64,000 nucleotides of DNA from Leishmania donovani (GCF_000227135.1 NC_018263.1:1765367-1829366), one strand, 5' to 3'; shown: positions 1 through 10,350, counted from the stretch's first letter. Notes: generated from the letters alone by a model not told the origin. Numbers and translations are program-made.

Positions 1-1
1 C

Positions 2-3001
2 ATCTCGCCTCGCGACCTGAGCTTCTTGGTGTTGCACGCTGACGTGCTTGCGACGCACACGGACTTGCTGTATGATGTGCGCGCCTTCACGGGCATTCTG
101 TGGGGCATGATGCAGCATGCGGATCGAGGAATCGAGAGGGTGTTGCGCGCGGTCGAGGGCAACAGCGCGGCTGTTGCAGAGAGCGCGCGGGGTGGTAGCG
201 TTGGTGGCACGCCGTCCTCGTCGTCCCCGGCACCGGCACCGGCGCACACATTCGTGTACACGAATGTGTCGAAGGTGTACTCGGCCATGTTTCCGCACCT
301 GGTGCAGGTTTTCCGGGTAGCGACGCTGCTGCGCGCGTATGAGAGCACCGACGCGCGCGCAGAGGTGCGAGACACACGCCGCATTGCACAGGTGGATATT
401 GACGTGGTGGCCCGACTGGCGGGCCGTCTGAACCATCTTTTCTTGTGTGAGGCGGGAGAGCGCTCGGCCGGGGCCCTCGGCGGTGCAGGCGCGCTGAACG
501 TGACAGCAACTTACACGAACGTTGGCCATCACCTCTTCCGCACCACCGAGAGCGCCCTCAGCTCTGTCTTGCTTCTCTTGTCATCGCTGGCTGCTCGCCC
601 TGGCAGCGACGCGGGGCCTATTCTCCGCTACTTCCACGATGTGGGCGCCTGGAAGGCGAGTGCACTGGGCATCCTCATTACCGAGAGTTATAGCATGTCG
701 ATTCAGGCGGTGCTGTTTTCGCTGTTCCGGCGCAGCCGCGAGTTCGACAACGTCGAGGAGGTCGCCGCAAAGCTGCTCCTTCAACGACTCGCGTCGCGTC
801 CGCCGTATCAGTGGCGCACTTTCCGCTTGTTGTACTTCAGCGTGCAGGATATCGGTGCGAGCGACATGCAAGCAGCAGAAGACCGCCATGGCAGCAGTGC
901 TTTCGGCCAGCTGCTCGTGTTCTGCCGTATTCAGCACGCTCTTCAATGGTGCCTCACCACAGACGGCCGTGATAGCGCTGATGAGCATGCGACCGTGAAG
1001 TCGCTGCGTAAGGCTGTGTCAGCGCAAGTGCAGCGCGCCTGGTCGGAGCAGAGCAGCGCCGACAGAGCGGGATCGCCGTCGCACAAGAGCAGAACCGACG
1101 CGCCGCCGCGACTCCTGTCCTACTACGAGCTCCTCGTCCTTGCAGCGCTGCAGGGGATGCCAGAGGCAGACCTGACGAAGGACGCGGAGTTGCTACGGCG
1201 CGCTGAGCAGACGAAGCTGTCAGCCGAGCCGGAGGTGCTCACTCCCACCTTTCTGCGCATGCTGATCGCCTTCTGCTACACGGTTCCAGCGCCGACCGAC
1301 CCGGCCCTCTCGCACGCGATGCTGTCCACGTCGTCCACCTTGGCTCTGTACGAGTCGCTGGCAAAACACATCTTCCAAATTCCTTTGTGCGCGAGTGCGG
1401 CGGTTGCGGACGAGGTGAATCAGCTGTTCGCCACCGCTGCTCTGCGTACCGACACGCTGGTGGACCTGTGTGTGTGGAGCGCCATACACAACACGCGCGA
1501 AGACGAGCTGGAGCTGGCAGAAGGGGTGGCCGCGAAAGAAAACAGCGCAGCAGCGGCAGCAAACCCGGCGGTGGTGTCCCCAGCGCCGCACGCACGTGCC
1601 AGGGCTGGACCAGCAAAGACGGCGGGACTTCCTCTTCCACCGATTCCATCGCCGAGGGCTGCAGAGGTGAGCACCGAAGCAGCGATGCCGTCCCTGCCAC
1701 CACCTCCCACGCCTGCCACGGCGCTCTTCCACCTCATGCGCCGTGATGTGTCGCTTCTGTTCGCCGGTAACGAGGACGTGCTGCAGCACACGCCGGAGGC
1801 AGCGCGGGCGCGGGCGAAGAACTTCCCGTACGGCTTCCGCACCATGACGCTCACGACGGTGCGCCTGCTCTTCGCTGCGCTGCGCACGGCGGAGTTGTAT
1901 CACCACATCCCGCCTACCGACATGCTGCCAGTCATCGCGCAGCTGTTCGCTCTGCGCGCCTATTACCCGCTGTCACCTTCAGAAACGGAGGCGGAGCGCA
2001 AGGCGGCTCGTCGTATGCTGGCCTTGATGCAGAATACCTTGGCGCTTCTGCCACAAGAGATGAAGGCGACGACCGTGAATCAGCTTCTCTGCCGCACTCT
2101 GGTCCCCATGAGCACGATGACTGGGCAAGCAGACCAGCTCCAGCTCGCCTTGTTCGAGGCCTATCTGCGCTCCATGGCGACAGCGAGCGCCGCCAACGCG
2201 GTCACGGACGAGCTCATGCTGCAGCACTGGGTCGACATCGCGGTACCGGCCATCACAAACCGGCACAGCGTCACGCTGTCAATTGCTGGTCACGACTTCC
2301 TCATCGCCGCCTTCCGTGCAGAGAAGTATGTCAGCCCGCTGTTTGTCCCGACTTACATCGCCCTCTATGTCCCGAGTGTTGAGCTCTTCAGCACTGGCGG
2401 CAGCGTCGGCCAGAGGTCTACCTACTCACCGCTGCCCGTGAGCGTCATTCAGCATTTCGCGCGCATGGTGCGTGCCGCCTGCCACGGAATCGAGCGGTGC
2501 GACTCGACGGCGCTGGCGCGGCTCTTCGAGGAGGCCGCTAGCAGGGAGGGGGAGGCGACGATGCCAGGCTCTGTGCATGCCGCGGCGGCCTACATGGCCA
2601 GCCTGTCTCCAGCGCAGCGAGCTGCACTGCGTAAGCTGACACCGACGAATGCCGTTCTTCTCGTCGTCTCTGCCTTGTTTGACTGCCTTTGTCTGTTGTG
2701 GAACAACACGCCTGGGTACGTGAAGGTGGCACAGGACCTTTTCGTGGCCTACTTCTCTGGACTGTGCAACCTGTTGCAATGCGCGAGCACACCAGTGTTG
2801 CAGCGCGTATGCGCCTCGATTGAGGCGATCGAGGTGGAGCATCTGCGCGGCTCCGGTAATGTGCAGCTCCAGTTTCTCAAGTACGTGAGCTCGGTCGTCG
2901 ACGCGGTCCAGGGACCGTCGAAGGTGGGCATTGCCGAGTGGTTCCTGAAGATGAACAAGCGTATCCAAGAACAGAACTACGGGAAGCACTCGAAGCTGTA
3001 G
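2..3001 (+). CDS. Large helical protein of unknown function, 5' partial, C-terminal SKL
   Basis: The reading frame is open from base 2, so the gene begins upstream of the window; about 999 codons are seen, ending in TAG. The protein is mostly leucine- and alanine-rich helix, interrupted by Ala/Pro/Ser-rich linkers around residues 70-85 and 515-570 of the visible part, and resembles an alpha-solenoid scaffold. I do not recognise a family; nucleoporin-like or exportin-like solenoids are possible but unsupported. The last three codons (TCG AAG CTG) give Ser-Lys-Leu, the canonical type-1 peroxisomal signal, which in kinetoplastids directs proteins to glycosomes. That localisation is inference from the tripeptide only. 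No transmembrane segment is obvious. It lies upstream of, and in the same direction as, the COQ8-like kinase gene. Confidence 0.85.
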   Translation: MSPRDLSFLVLHADVLATHTDLLYDVRAFTGILWGMMQHADRGIERVLRAVEGNSAAVAESARGGSVGGTPSSSSPAPAPAHTFVYTNVSKVYSAMFPHLVQVFRVATLLRAYESTDARAEVRDTRRIAQVDIDVVARLAGRLNHLFLCEAGERSAGALGGAGALNVTATYTNVGHHLFRTTESALSSVLLLLSSLAARPGSDAGPILRYFHDVGAWKASALGILITESYSMSIQAVLFSLFRRSREFDNVEEVAAKLLLQRLASRPPYQWRTFRLLYFSVQDIGASDMQAAEDRHGSSAFGQLLVFCRIQHALQWCLTTDGRDSADEHATVKSLRKAVSAQVQRAWSEQSSADRAGSPSHKSRTDAPPRLLSYYELLVLAALQGMPEADLTKDAELLRRAEQTKLSAEPEVLTPTFLRMLIAFCYTVPAPTDPALSHAMLSTSSTLALYESLAKHIFQIPLCASAAVADEVNQLFATAALRTDTLVDLCVWSAIHNTREDELELAEGVAAKENSAAAAANPAVVSPAPHARARAGPAKTAGLPLPPIPSPRAAEVSTEAAMPSLPPPPTPATALFHLMRRDVSLLFAGNEDVLQHTPEAARARAKNFPYGFRTMTLTTVRLLFAALRTAELYHHIPPTDMLPVIAQLFALRAYYPLSPSETEAERKAARRMLALMQNTLALLPQEMKATTVNQLLCRTLVPMSTMTGQADQLQLALFEAYLRSMATASAANAVTDELMLQHWVDIAVPAITNRHSVTLSIAGHDFLIAAFRAEKYVSPLFVPTYIALYVPSVELFSTGGSVGQRSTYSPLPVSVIQHFARMVRAACHGIERCDSTALARLFEEAASREGEATMPGSVHAAAAYMASLSPAQRAALRKLTPTNAVLLVVSALFDCLCLLWNNTPGYVKVAQDLFVAYFSGLCNLLQCASTPVLQRVCASIEAIEVEHLRGSGNVQLQFLKYVSSVVDAVQGPSKVGIAEWFLKMNKRIQEQNYGKHSKL

Positions 3002-3383
3002 CGCGGCTTGTGTCGGGTCGGAGTTTTGCGGGCAGCTCGGAAAGGAGATGGCGGCCCATTGCACGAGGCATGAACCGGTCTCCGAGGGCGCCTCCCTCCC
3101 TCCTCGCCCTTGCGCGTGTTCTGCTACGGGGAGAAGAGCCGCATGTAGTGGTGTTGACAGCTGATGAGCACTCGGATGACATACCGTTACGACCGCGTGT
3201 GCTGCGGCAACGGCCTCCTCTACCCCTGCGCCTGTTGCCGATAGTGCGTTGGTGACTTTTGTGGTGCCTTGCCGTGGTGTCCCCCTCGCCCTGTCTCTCT
3301 TTTCTTTTTTTTTTGGGGGGGGGGAGGGGGCTTCTCTCGCCTCTACTCACGTGTGGTGTGCTGTGCTCGAGGGGAACAACAGA

Positions 3384-3400
3384 ATATATATATATATATA
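3384..3400. repeat. (AT)n microsatellite
   Basis: Uninterrupted AT dinucleotide run in intergenic DNA. Confidence 0.9.
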
Positions 3401-3848
3401 ACGAGGGTAGAGCGCAATGAGTGTTTGGTGCTGAAAAAGGGACGCTGCGCACCTCTCGCGCGAGGAGAGGGTTGTCTTTTTCACGCGATGGAGAATATGG
3501 CGTGTATGTTCGTCTCTTGAGGTCCCTCCACGCGATGAGCATGTCCCCGGCCTGATCCATATCTATCAATTCTTTATCAACGGCGAAGTCCACGTAGGCG
3601 CCTGCAGAGAATGCAGCTCTCTCTCTCTCTGTACGGGTGCCGGAAGTGCTGTGGGTGTTGCCGCAGGAAGTGCAAGCATTTCAGAGTACACAGTGTAGGC
3701 ACATAGTTCATGTATGTTTATATACGTAAACATCTATGTGTGTGTGTAAGCGAAGTAACGCCGGATTTGTGGAACAGGACACTGTGAGACACCCGTCGCC
3801 ACTCAAACAACCCCTTTCGTGCATCTTTGTTCGCCACGCTGCATTGCA

Positions 3849-3922
3849 TCCCCCCCCCCTCTCTCTCTCCCTCCGTGTGTGCATGCCACGCAAATTTGAC
3901 GTGGCGGGGTCACATGGCTGAG
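3849..3922 (+). promoter_or_regulatory. Predicted trans-splice acceptor for the COQ8-like gene
   Basis: A C-run followed by CT repeats (3849-3874) is the longest polypyrimidine tract before the gene, and the first AG after it is 3921-3922. This lies downstream of the ATG at 3914, so that ATG would be removed from the mature mRNA. This is the main argument for the start at 4136. An alternative AG at 4103-4104 would lead to the same start. Confidence 0.5.
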
Positions 3923-4135
3923 CATTCTCAAAACTATCTCAGCCTGCAACTAGTCCAAGAGGCGAACTCGGCCGCTGCCTCGGGAAGCGGCGCGGAGTCT
4001 GACGCTCACTCAGTGCAGCAGAGAGTCTACAAAAAAAAAGCACGAAACGGACCCGCACGCTCCGCTGCTGCGTCGCCACCCCGGCTGCTGCTGCTACTTT
4101 CGAGGTTTCTTCTGATAAGTGCTCGCTGCCATGTA

Positions 4136-5737
4136 ATGATGCGTGCATCTCAGCCATGTCGCGATGCCCCACTGTGCAATATCGCTCGCGGGCTGCAGCG
4201 CATTGCTTCGGCAATGCTCGCGAGAACTCGTGGGTCGGAGGCTGGCGTGGTCTCTGGTGCCGCGTCCGCTGCGTCATGGACAGCAAACTCGGCGGATGGA
4301 TCAGTAGATCCTGAAGTTGCGCAGCGTTACACGTCTTCTTCCTTGACGCTGCCGGTGGATGTGGCAGAGGATTTGTCGCAGCCAACGACGCCCAAGGATA
4401 TGCAGTACAAGCGTGTGCCGTCCTCGCGGGTTGGTCGCGCGGCAGGCTTTGCCTCGCTCTTCATGCAACTTGGCTGGGAGAAGATGGCCGGCAGTATTCC
4501 AGCGAGCGGGTTGCTCTCCGAGCGCGGCCATCAGCACATTGTCGACACTCTGTGTCGCATGCGGGGTGCCGTGCTGAAGCTGGGCCAGATGCTGAGTATC
4601 CAGGACGAGAGCACGATTCCACCTCACGTCGCGGCCCTCTTTGAACGGGTGCGCGATCAGGCGTTTGCGATGCCGCCCGCGCAGCTTCACCACACGCTTG
4701 CCAAGGAGTTCGGCAACGCAAACTGGCGCGCCGATCTGTTCGACGCCTTTGACGATACCCCCGTAGCAGCGGCGAGCATTGGCCAAGTGCATCGTGCAAC
4801 CTTGAGGCCAGGAGCCGCGGGAACTGACCCGACAGAGCCCCCCGTAGTGGTCGCGGTAAAGGTGCAGTACCCAGGTGTGGCGCAAAGCATCGACTCGGAT
4901 GTGGCGAACCTGAAGATGCTCATGTCTTTCGGTGTGCTGCCGCCGGGTATGTTCGTGGACAAGATTCTGCAAGAGCTGCGCAAGGAGCTTAGCGCCGAAT
5001 GTCGGTACACCCTGGAGGCATCGAAGCAGATGAGGTACCGCGACCTGGTCGCCGCTGACCCCGCTCTCTCAAGCCTCTTCTACGTCCCCAAAGTCTACCA
5101 AGCCATCACCACTGATCAGGTACTCGTCAGCGAGTATGTGCGCGGAGTCACAATCGACCAGATCGGCAAGCGGCCTGATGTTCCGCAGGAGCTGCGCAAC
5201 TACATTGCTGAGAACTTCATGGCGTTGACACTGAAAGAGTTGTTTGTGTGGCGGTTCATGCAGACGGATCCGAACTTCTCCAACTTTCTGTATAACGCAA
5301 AGGACAAGCGAGTGTATCTGCTTGACTTTGGCGCGTCTCGCGAGTATTCGAGAGAGTTCGTGGACGATTACCTCGATGTCGTCACGGCAGCCGCCACCAA
5401 AGATTGCGAGTCGATCATCGCGAAGAGCATCACGCTGGGCTTTCTCACGGGCCAGGAGGTGCAGGAGATGCTCGACGCGCACTGCGCCAGTGTGCTACTG
5501 CTGGGTAAGCCGTTCCAGGATCGAGCGCACCCCTTCGACTTTGCCGCCCAGAGCTTGCCGTGCCTCATTCAGGCAAATGTGCCGACTATGGTGAAGCTTC
5601 GCCTGCGCCCACCACCGTCGCCGGTGTACTCGCTGCACCGGCGCCTCAGCGGCGCCATCCTCCTCGCGACCAAGTTCAAGGCGACCATTCAGAGCGGAAG
5701 GCTCTTCTGGGACATCCATGATCAGCTGCGGAAGTGA
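4136..5737 (+). CDS. COQ8/ADCK (ABC1, UbiB family) atypical kinase, mitochondrial
   Basis: The 533-residue protein has the hallmarks of the UbiB/COQ8 family, which acts on the inner mitochondrial membrane and supports coenzyme Q biosynthesis. Visible motifs are the KxGQ motif (KLGQ, about residues 148-151), the Ala-rich nucleotide loop AAAS (about 211-214), VAVK with the conserved lysine (about 239-242), a QTDPNFSNF segment matching the family's catalytic loop, and DFG (about 397-399). The N-terminus is Arg-rich and poor in acidic residues, consistent with a mitochondrial presequence. An upstream in-frame ATG at 3914 was rejected because the likely splice acceptor (3922) is downstream of it. 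The start is overlapped by a one-codon uORF (ATG 4131, TAA 4134-4136). Family assignment is firm; the exact substrate and which ADCK subgroup it belongs to are not determined. Confidence 0.93.
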   Translation: MMRASQPCRDAPLCNIARGLQRIASAMLARTRGSEAGVVSGAASAASWTANSADGSVDPEVAQRYTSSSLTLPVDVAEDLSQPTTPKDMQYKRVPSSRVGRAAGFASLFMQLGWEKMAGSIPASGLLSERGHQHIVDTLCRMRGAVLKLGQMLSIQDESTIPPHVAALFERVRDQAFAMPPAQLHHTLAKEFGNANWRADLFDAFDDTPVAAASIGQVHRATLRPGAAGTDPTEPPVVVAVKVQYPGVAQSIDSDVANLKMLMSFGVLPPGMFVDKILQELRKELSAECRYTLEASKQMRYRDLVAADPALSSLFYVPKVYQAITTDQVLVSEYVRGVTIDQIGKRPDVPQELRNYIAENFMALTLKELFVWRFMQTDPNFSNFLYNAKDKRVYLLDFGASREYSREFVDDYLDVVTAAATKDCESIIAKSITLGFLTGQEVQEMLDAHCASVLLLGKPFQDRAHPFDFAAQSLPCLIQANVPTMVKLRLRPPPSPVYSLHRRLSGAILLATKFKATIQSGRLFWDIHDQLRK

Positions 5738-7151
5738 GCTTCGCTTCGTTTAATAAGAAAAAAAACGAAAACGGAGGCCGTTGCTGGCGCTGCGATGCCG
5801 TGACCGGTGAACGGGTTGATTCTAGCAGCAGCCGTACTGTGCTTCACGGAGAAGAGTGCGAGGCGCCCAAGGAGGGAGCGACAGCAATGAGGAGTGTGGT
5901 TTGGCTGCCGCTGCTTACCTCTCCGAGGAAAGTGTGAAAGCGGAAAAGGTGTCAGGCTCACCCTCGTTCCGCCTCACTGTCGCCTTTTCTGTTGTCGTGA
6001 ATGGACTGCGCCTCCTTTTGTGCGCGAGGATTTGCGATGATTGCTGAGTGTGCCGGGGCTGTGGTGATTTGCGTGTGGGTGTCTGCACGGAGTCATTGTC
6101 TCTTCACATGATTTGCGTGACCGCCTTCGAGAGGGCATACGGCTGAGGTGCTCGACTTTACACACGAGAGGGCTCGACGCGATATATGGACGTGAGCAAG
6201 CGGAAGGCGTTCGCGCGCAAAGAGCTCCTGTTGAGCGTTTTTTTTTTGGTACTCTCCGCAAGCGCCACGCAACCCCTCACCGGCATCGGTGCAATGATGA
6301 CGACGGAATCCCTGATTTCTCGGCTACAGGGTGGCAACCGTTTGCGCCTCTCCATTTCCTCCTCGAGCCTGCAAGCCGTGCACACTAAACACAGGGGAAG
6401 GCATGCCATGAGGTGGTATGAACACGCTACTATGCATGTACCGCGCCAGCGTAGCCCCCACCATGTTGCTCATCAGTGTGAATTCTCGCTGCCTCTTTCC
6501 CTACTCTGTTCTTTTCTTCCCTCTTCACCATCTGCTACGCATACAAGCGTGCGACTCTTGTGTGCGTTTTGCTCTCTCTCTTTGGAGCGTGACGGTTATG
6601 GTTCGGCATACAGTCGAAAACCAACGACCCCAAAAGAGAGGAGCTCGGCTGCGTTGATATACACGCCTACCCAGCCGAACGCAGCGGGCAACGAAAAGCG
6701 GAAAGCCAACAGACAGACAAAAAAAATTGAAGGAAAGAGCTGAGAGAAGCGCGGCGGCTTTCAACCTCGCGAACGGAAAAGGCAACCAAGAAGAGACACA
6801 TTGCCGTGAAAGCAGCGCGTGCGGCGGCACCGTTTCCCATCAAGCCCCTTTACTTCATCCTCTACTCGTACTCATCGCCTTCCCCTTCTGCCTCTCCCAC
6901 TCTCTCTCCCTGTGCGCCTTGCACACGTAGTTGTTTGGGTTCTCTTATGTTTTTTTTTTCTTTTTCGGCTGTTTTCACTTGCGCCGTCTTTTATGGTCGC
7001 TCATTGCAACTTTTCCCTCCTCTGCTTATTTTCCATTTTATGTTTTCCCCCTTTTCTCTGGGCCCCTCTCGTTCTCGCGCTTCGAGCGATAGCACGGCTC
7101 TTTGGCGCGCCGCGTAAACATTGTTTTTTTTTTCCGTTTCTTCACTGCCTG

Positions 7152-7169
7152 TATATATATATATATATA
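7152..7169. repeat. (TA)n microsatellite
   Basis: Pure TA dinucleotide run in intergenic DNA. Confidence 0.9.
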
Positions 7170-8186
7170 GGGTTTGCACAGAAGCGCACGCCTTCTCGGT
7201 GGCGTGAAGACGGCGGCAACTCCACATCATTTCGGATACGCATCGACGGAAACGTCTCGGTGGCAATTCTGTTCTTGGTTCTGCGCTTTCTTCCTCGCGC
7301 GTCGCCGCCACGCATTGCTTTCGTTTCGATCTCCACCCCCTTCTATCGGTACACTGGAGAAAGACGTGCAACTCTGATCACCTACATCACTCTTGTGATC
7401 GCCGACACATGCGAAGCCAGTTGATGTAAGGCAGCGAACCATCTCACCGGAAGTTGTACGAAGTAGACGTCCAGACACGCCACTGAAGACAGCAGATAGC
7501 AGAACGCAACAGTTGAGTGGGCTCCATCGCTGACGAACTCAGTTCCTCGCGTTTGTTTTTTCCATCCCTTTCACCCCCAGCGCTGCGCTGCCAGGTCGCT
7601 CTTACTTTGGCTGATCGTAAGAGGCCTCATCCGTGTCTTCTTTTGTTGTTGTTCTTCGTCGCTGGCGCTCCCGAGGTTGTCTTTAGTCGTTGGTAACGCG
7701 CCTTTTTTCCCTTTCTTTCGCCGTGTCGTCCTCTTGCGCGTGTATATCGTCTGCTCATCGTCTCTTCCTCTCGTCCGCGCTCTTTGTTTTCTGCCGCCTC
7801 AGCGATCTTATTGGGTGTTGTTGGCGCTCGCACGTGCGTGTATGTTCTGTGTTCGGGAGGAGAAGGTGACCTTCTTCTACTGGTCACGCTTTTCCTTTTC
7901 CTGGTGTTGCCTCTTCGTTCACCCACTTCTCCATCACATAGCGCCCACCACCACCACTACCACCACTCACCTTTCTTTCTCTTCCTCTCTCGCTCTGGTT
8001 CTCTGCGTGTGTGTGCTGTCGTTTCGTTGTACCTGGCATTTTCGACGGATTTCGTGCTTCGCGCCTCGCTGCTTAGATTCCCAGCCTCTCCTCGCCCCGC
8101 CCTCCTCTCCTCACAACGGTGTATGTCCCACAGCTTGTAGCGGAGTGAGCCATTTTGCCAGCGGACGCTCCCTTTTCACAAAGAGC

Positions 8187-8207
8187 CTCCTCTTTTTTTT
8201 TTGTTAG
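8187..8207 (+). promoter_or_regulatory. Predicted trans-splice acceptor, alpha-kinase 1
   Basis: A CT/T-run ends in GTTAG, with the AG at 8206-8207. No ATG occurs between this AG and the start at 8347, giving a leader of about 140 nt. Confidence 0.6.
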
Positions 8208-8346
8208 TGTGTGCGTCCTTTGGCGCACCCTTTCCCGACCTTTCTGCGGCGGCACGTGCACTCGCGCATCTTCTGTATCGAGGGATTGTCGAGTGCGTGC
8301 CGCCTCTTACGTAGCTTTCTGGTTCGTCGTTTTTGTCTTGGCCGAG

Positions 8347-10350
8347 ATGGACGGCGGCACCCCTGCTGCCCTGCGGACAAGAAAGCACTCTGGCACGTTG
8401 CGGGGCATGCGATGCGCACAGGACACTGCGTTGAAGGACACCCGCAGCACCGAGGGTAGCCCGGAACCTCTTTGTAGCAAGGCCAGCAGCCCTCGTGGCA
8501 ACCCGCGGCAGGCATTGAGTACCACACGCAGTGTATCTTCGAGTGCCGCTGCAGACAACAGTGGCAGCGCTGCGATCTCACCGGCAGCGCACTCCCTCGC
8601 CAGCACTCTGCATGACTCGGGCCAGGGAAGTCCGTCTCCGGGCCCGCTGGTGGTCGCGTCGTCCTCGTCAGGTACCGGACAGCAGCGCAGTGGCCACGAC
8701 GGGCACGGAAGGGTTACATCATCCTCCATCTCGAAATCGGCGTCTTTGCCGTCGCTTTTGGCTACATCGCCATCCGGGCCAACGCTGGGCGAGGACCGGC
8801 AGTGGAGCAACAGCGCCGGAGCCGCCGCAGCACCGGCGCGCAAGCAGCCGCGGAGTGTAGCGCAACTGCCCGCACCGCCGGCGCAGGCCGATCTGGCAGA
8901 GAGCACAAAGCCGCCCCAATACATTCGAAAGAAGCCTCCAGTAAGGAAAAGCGGCACCTCAGAGAGCACTTCGCCTGACTCCACGGCTCTGTCCGAGAAC
9001 TTCACCGCGTCTACGCCTTTTGCTCAGCTTTTGAATCCGAAGTCTCAGGGTAGTCCTGGTCTTCCGCGGCGAGGGGCAGATCCAAAGCGATTACCCTCTG
9101 CTAAATCTTCTGATTCGGCATCGCCGTCGCTGCCCACATCACCTCCACAACCTGCTGAAGCAGCCCGCAGAGCCTCTCGCCAAGATGGGGTGCCGCCGGA
9201 AGCTGACGCCAGCGACGCAGGACCGCCACCTGCAACCTCCATGGCGCTCGTGAAGACGAAGCTGGCTGCAGCGCCACAGCCGAGTCGCACGCCAACGCCG
9301 GGGTCTTCTCCCAAGGAGTGGACCCCGCCAACACACACGCACGAAAGCCCGGAGCACTTGTCCACGGACGAGCCAGATGTGCTGGTGCCGGCGCACAAGT
9401 ACGTTTACGATGTGAAGACGTGTGCGTGGAAGGGGGTGGACACGATGCTTCGCGTGCTACACCCGAATCGCGGTTTGAGCCAGGGAACGATGCGGGTGTG
9501 CTTTGCGTTGGAGGAGTTGGACGAGACCGGGTTCAGCTCGCGAATGGTGGCGAAGATGTTTCGCCATAATATTTCAAAGGTGGTGGAGAGCGACTACTTC
9601 AACGAAGGCGAGGCGCAGTGCATCTGCGGCATTTTCGCAGAGAAGTTCAACCGGGTGCAAGTGCCGGCGGGATTTCAGCGGCACGTCGTCTCGTTCCTGC
9701 AGTGCGAGACGGTGCGCATCAAGCTGAGCGAGGTGCCGGAGGCGTACCAGCACAAACGATCGGGCTTCTTCTCATACCGCACAACTGACTCTGCCGACAT
9801 CCTCTTCACAATGGAGCCGCGCCTAGCAGGGAACTTCACCAAGTACACAAACAACTTTGGTGACGTGTACGATGGCTTTGAGAGGCGGCAGAGTTTGGAG
9901 GAGGAGAAGAAGCGGCATCGCGTACTCATGGCGGTAGAGGCCTTCTCGCATTTTACCCTGGTGGAAAGTGGCGGCTCGATGCTCGTGTGCGATCTGCAAG
10001 GCGTTAATGACTTCCTTACCGACCCGCAAATTCACACGGAGGACGGCAAGGGACTTGGCATGGGCAACATGGGGCAGGATGGTATCCGAAAGTGGATGGA
10101 GGCTCACGTGTGCAACGAGGTGTGCAGAGCAATAATGCTCGAACCGCTTTCCAAAGGCCTGAGAAACTTCACGCGAACGGCGGAGAATGAGAGTCGCGTA
10201 AGCTACTATCAGATTCTCCGAGCCAAGCTGCGCAGCCAGACCCCGGTGCGCCCCGAGGACATCATTCCGCTGTCAAAGCCGCTCTCTCTCATGTCCGATG
10301 ATGAGCGGTTGGAGTACGCCATGCGGCTCTCGGCTCTGTTGTCGGAGTGA
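8347..10350 (+). CDS. Alpha-kinase (eEF2K/MHCK type) with long disordered N-terminus
   Basis: The 667-residue protein has a Ser/Ala/Pro-rich, probably disordered N-terminal half (1-345) and an alpha-kinase domain at about 345-600. Alpha-kinases are atypical Ser/Thr kinases, including eEF2 kinase and Dictyostelium myosin heavy chain kinases. The expected functional residues are present: MRVCF in the N-lobe, MVAK with Lys403, MEP, CDLQG with Asp549, TDP with Asp559, a Gly-rich GLGMGNMG loop and a terminal H-x-C-x3-C zinc site. It should therefore be active. The many Ser/Thr-Pro sites in the N-terminus could be regulatory (inference). The next two genes on the strand are paralogues; bases 9936-10079 are identical to 26911-27054 in the third one. 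The start is the first ATG after the predicted splice acceptor. The substrate is unknown, and eEF2 is only one candidate. Confidence 0.92.
   Translation: MDGGTPAALRTRKHSGTLRGMRCAQDTALKDTRSTEGSPEPLCSKASSPRGNPRQALSTTRSVSSSAAADNSGSAAISPAAHSLASTLHDSGQGSPSPGPLVVASSSSGTGQQRSGHDGHGRVTSSSISKSASLPSLLATSPSGPTLGEDRQWSNSAGAAAAPARKQPRSVAQLPAPPAQADLAESTKPPQYIRKKPPVRKSGTSESTSPDSTALSENFTASTPFAQLLNPKSQGSPGLPRRGADPKRLPSAKSSDSASPSLPTSPPQPAEAARRASRQDGVPPEADASDAGPPPATSMALVKTKLAAAPQPSRTPTPGSSPKEWTPPTHTHESPEHLSTDEPDVLVPAHKYVYDVKTCAWKGVDTMLRVLHPNRGLSQGTMRVCFALEELDETGFSSRMVAKMFRHNISKVVESDYFNEGEAQCICGIFAEKFNRVQVPAGFQRHVVSFLQCETVRIKLSEVPEAYQHKRSGFFSYRTTDSADILFTMEPRLAGNFTKYTNNFGDVYDGFERRQSLEEEKKRHRVLMAVEAFSHFTLVESGGSMLVCDLQGVNDFLTDPQIHTEDGKGLGMGNMGQDGIRKWMEAHVCNEVCRAIMLEPLSKGLRNFTRTAENESRVSYYQILRAKLRSQTPVRPEDIIPLSKPLSLMSDDERLEYAMRLSALLSE
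9936..10079 (+). repeat. 144-bp block identical to 26911-27054 (gene-conversion tract)
   Basis: This stretch of alpha-kinase 1 matches alpha-kinase 3 at every position, including third codon positions. The sequence immediately 5' and 3' differs at many bases. It encodes the segment from AFSHF through the CDLQG and TDP motifs to the Gly-rich loop. Confidence 0.9.

Larger units (their letters stand above)
3002..4135. other. Intergenic region between gene 1 and the COQ8-like gene
   Basis: Contains the 3' UTR of the first gene and the leader of the next. A T-run followed by a G-run lies at about 3301-3330, an (AT)n microsatellite at 3384-3400 and a C/CT-rich tract at 3849-3874. No credible coding sequence is seen on either strand. 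Confidence 0.6.
5738..8346. other. Intergenic region, no gene seen
   Basis: About 2.6 kb of T- and C-rich low-complexity DNA, with an (AT)n run at 7152-7169 and several T-runs. The ORFs present lack family resemblance and are rich in Phe, Leu and Ser from pyrimidine tracts. It should contain the 3' UTR of the COQ8-like gene and the leader of the first alpha-kinase. Confidence 0.6.

Noticed and set aside
3827..4135. N-terminal extension of the COQ8-like protein from upstream in-frame codons, including the ATG at 3914
   Set aside because: The strongest polypyrimidine tract puts the splice acceptor at 3921-3922, after that ATG, and the extension has no family similarity.
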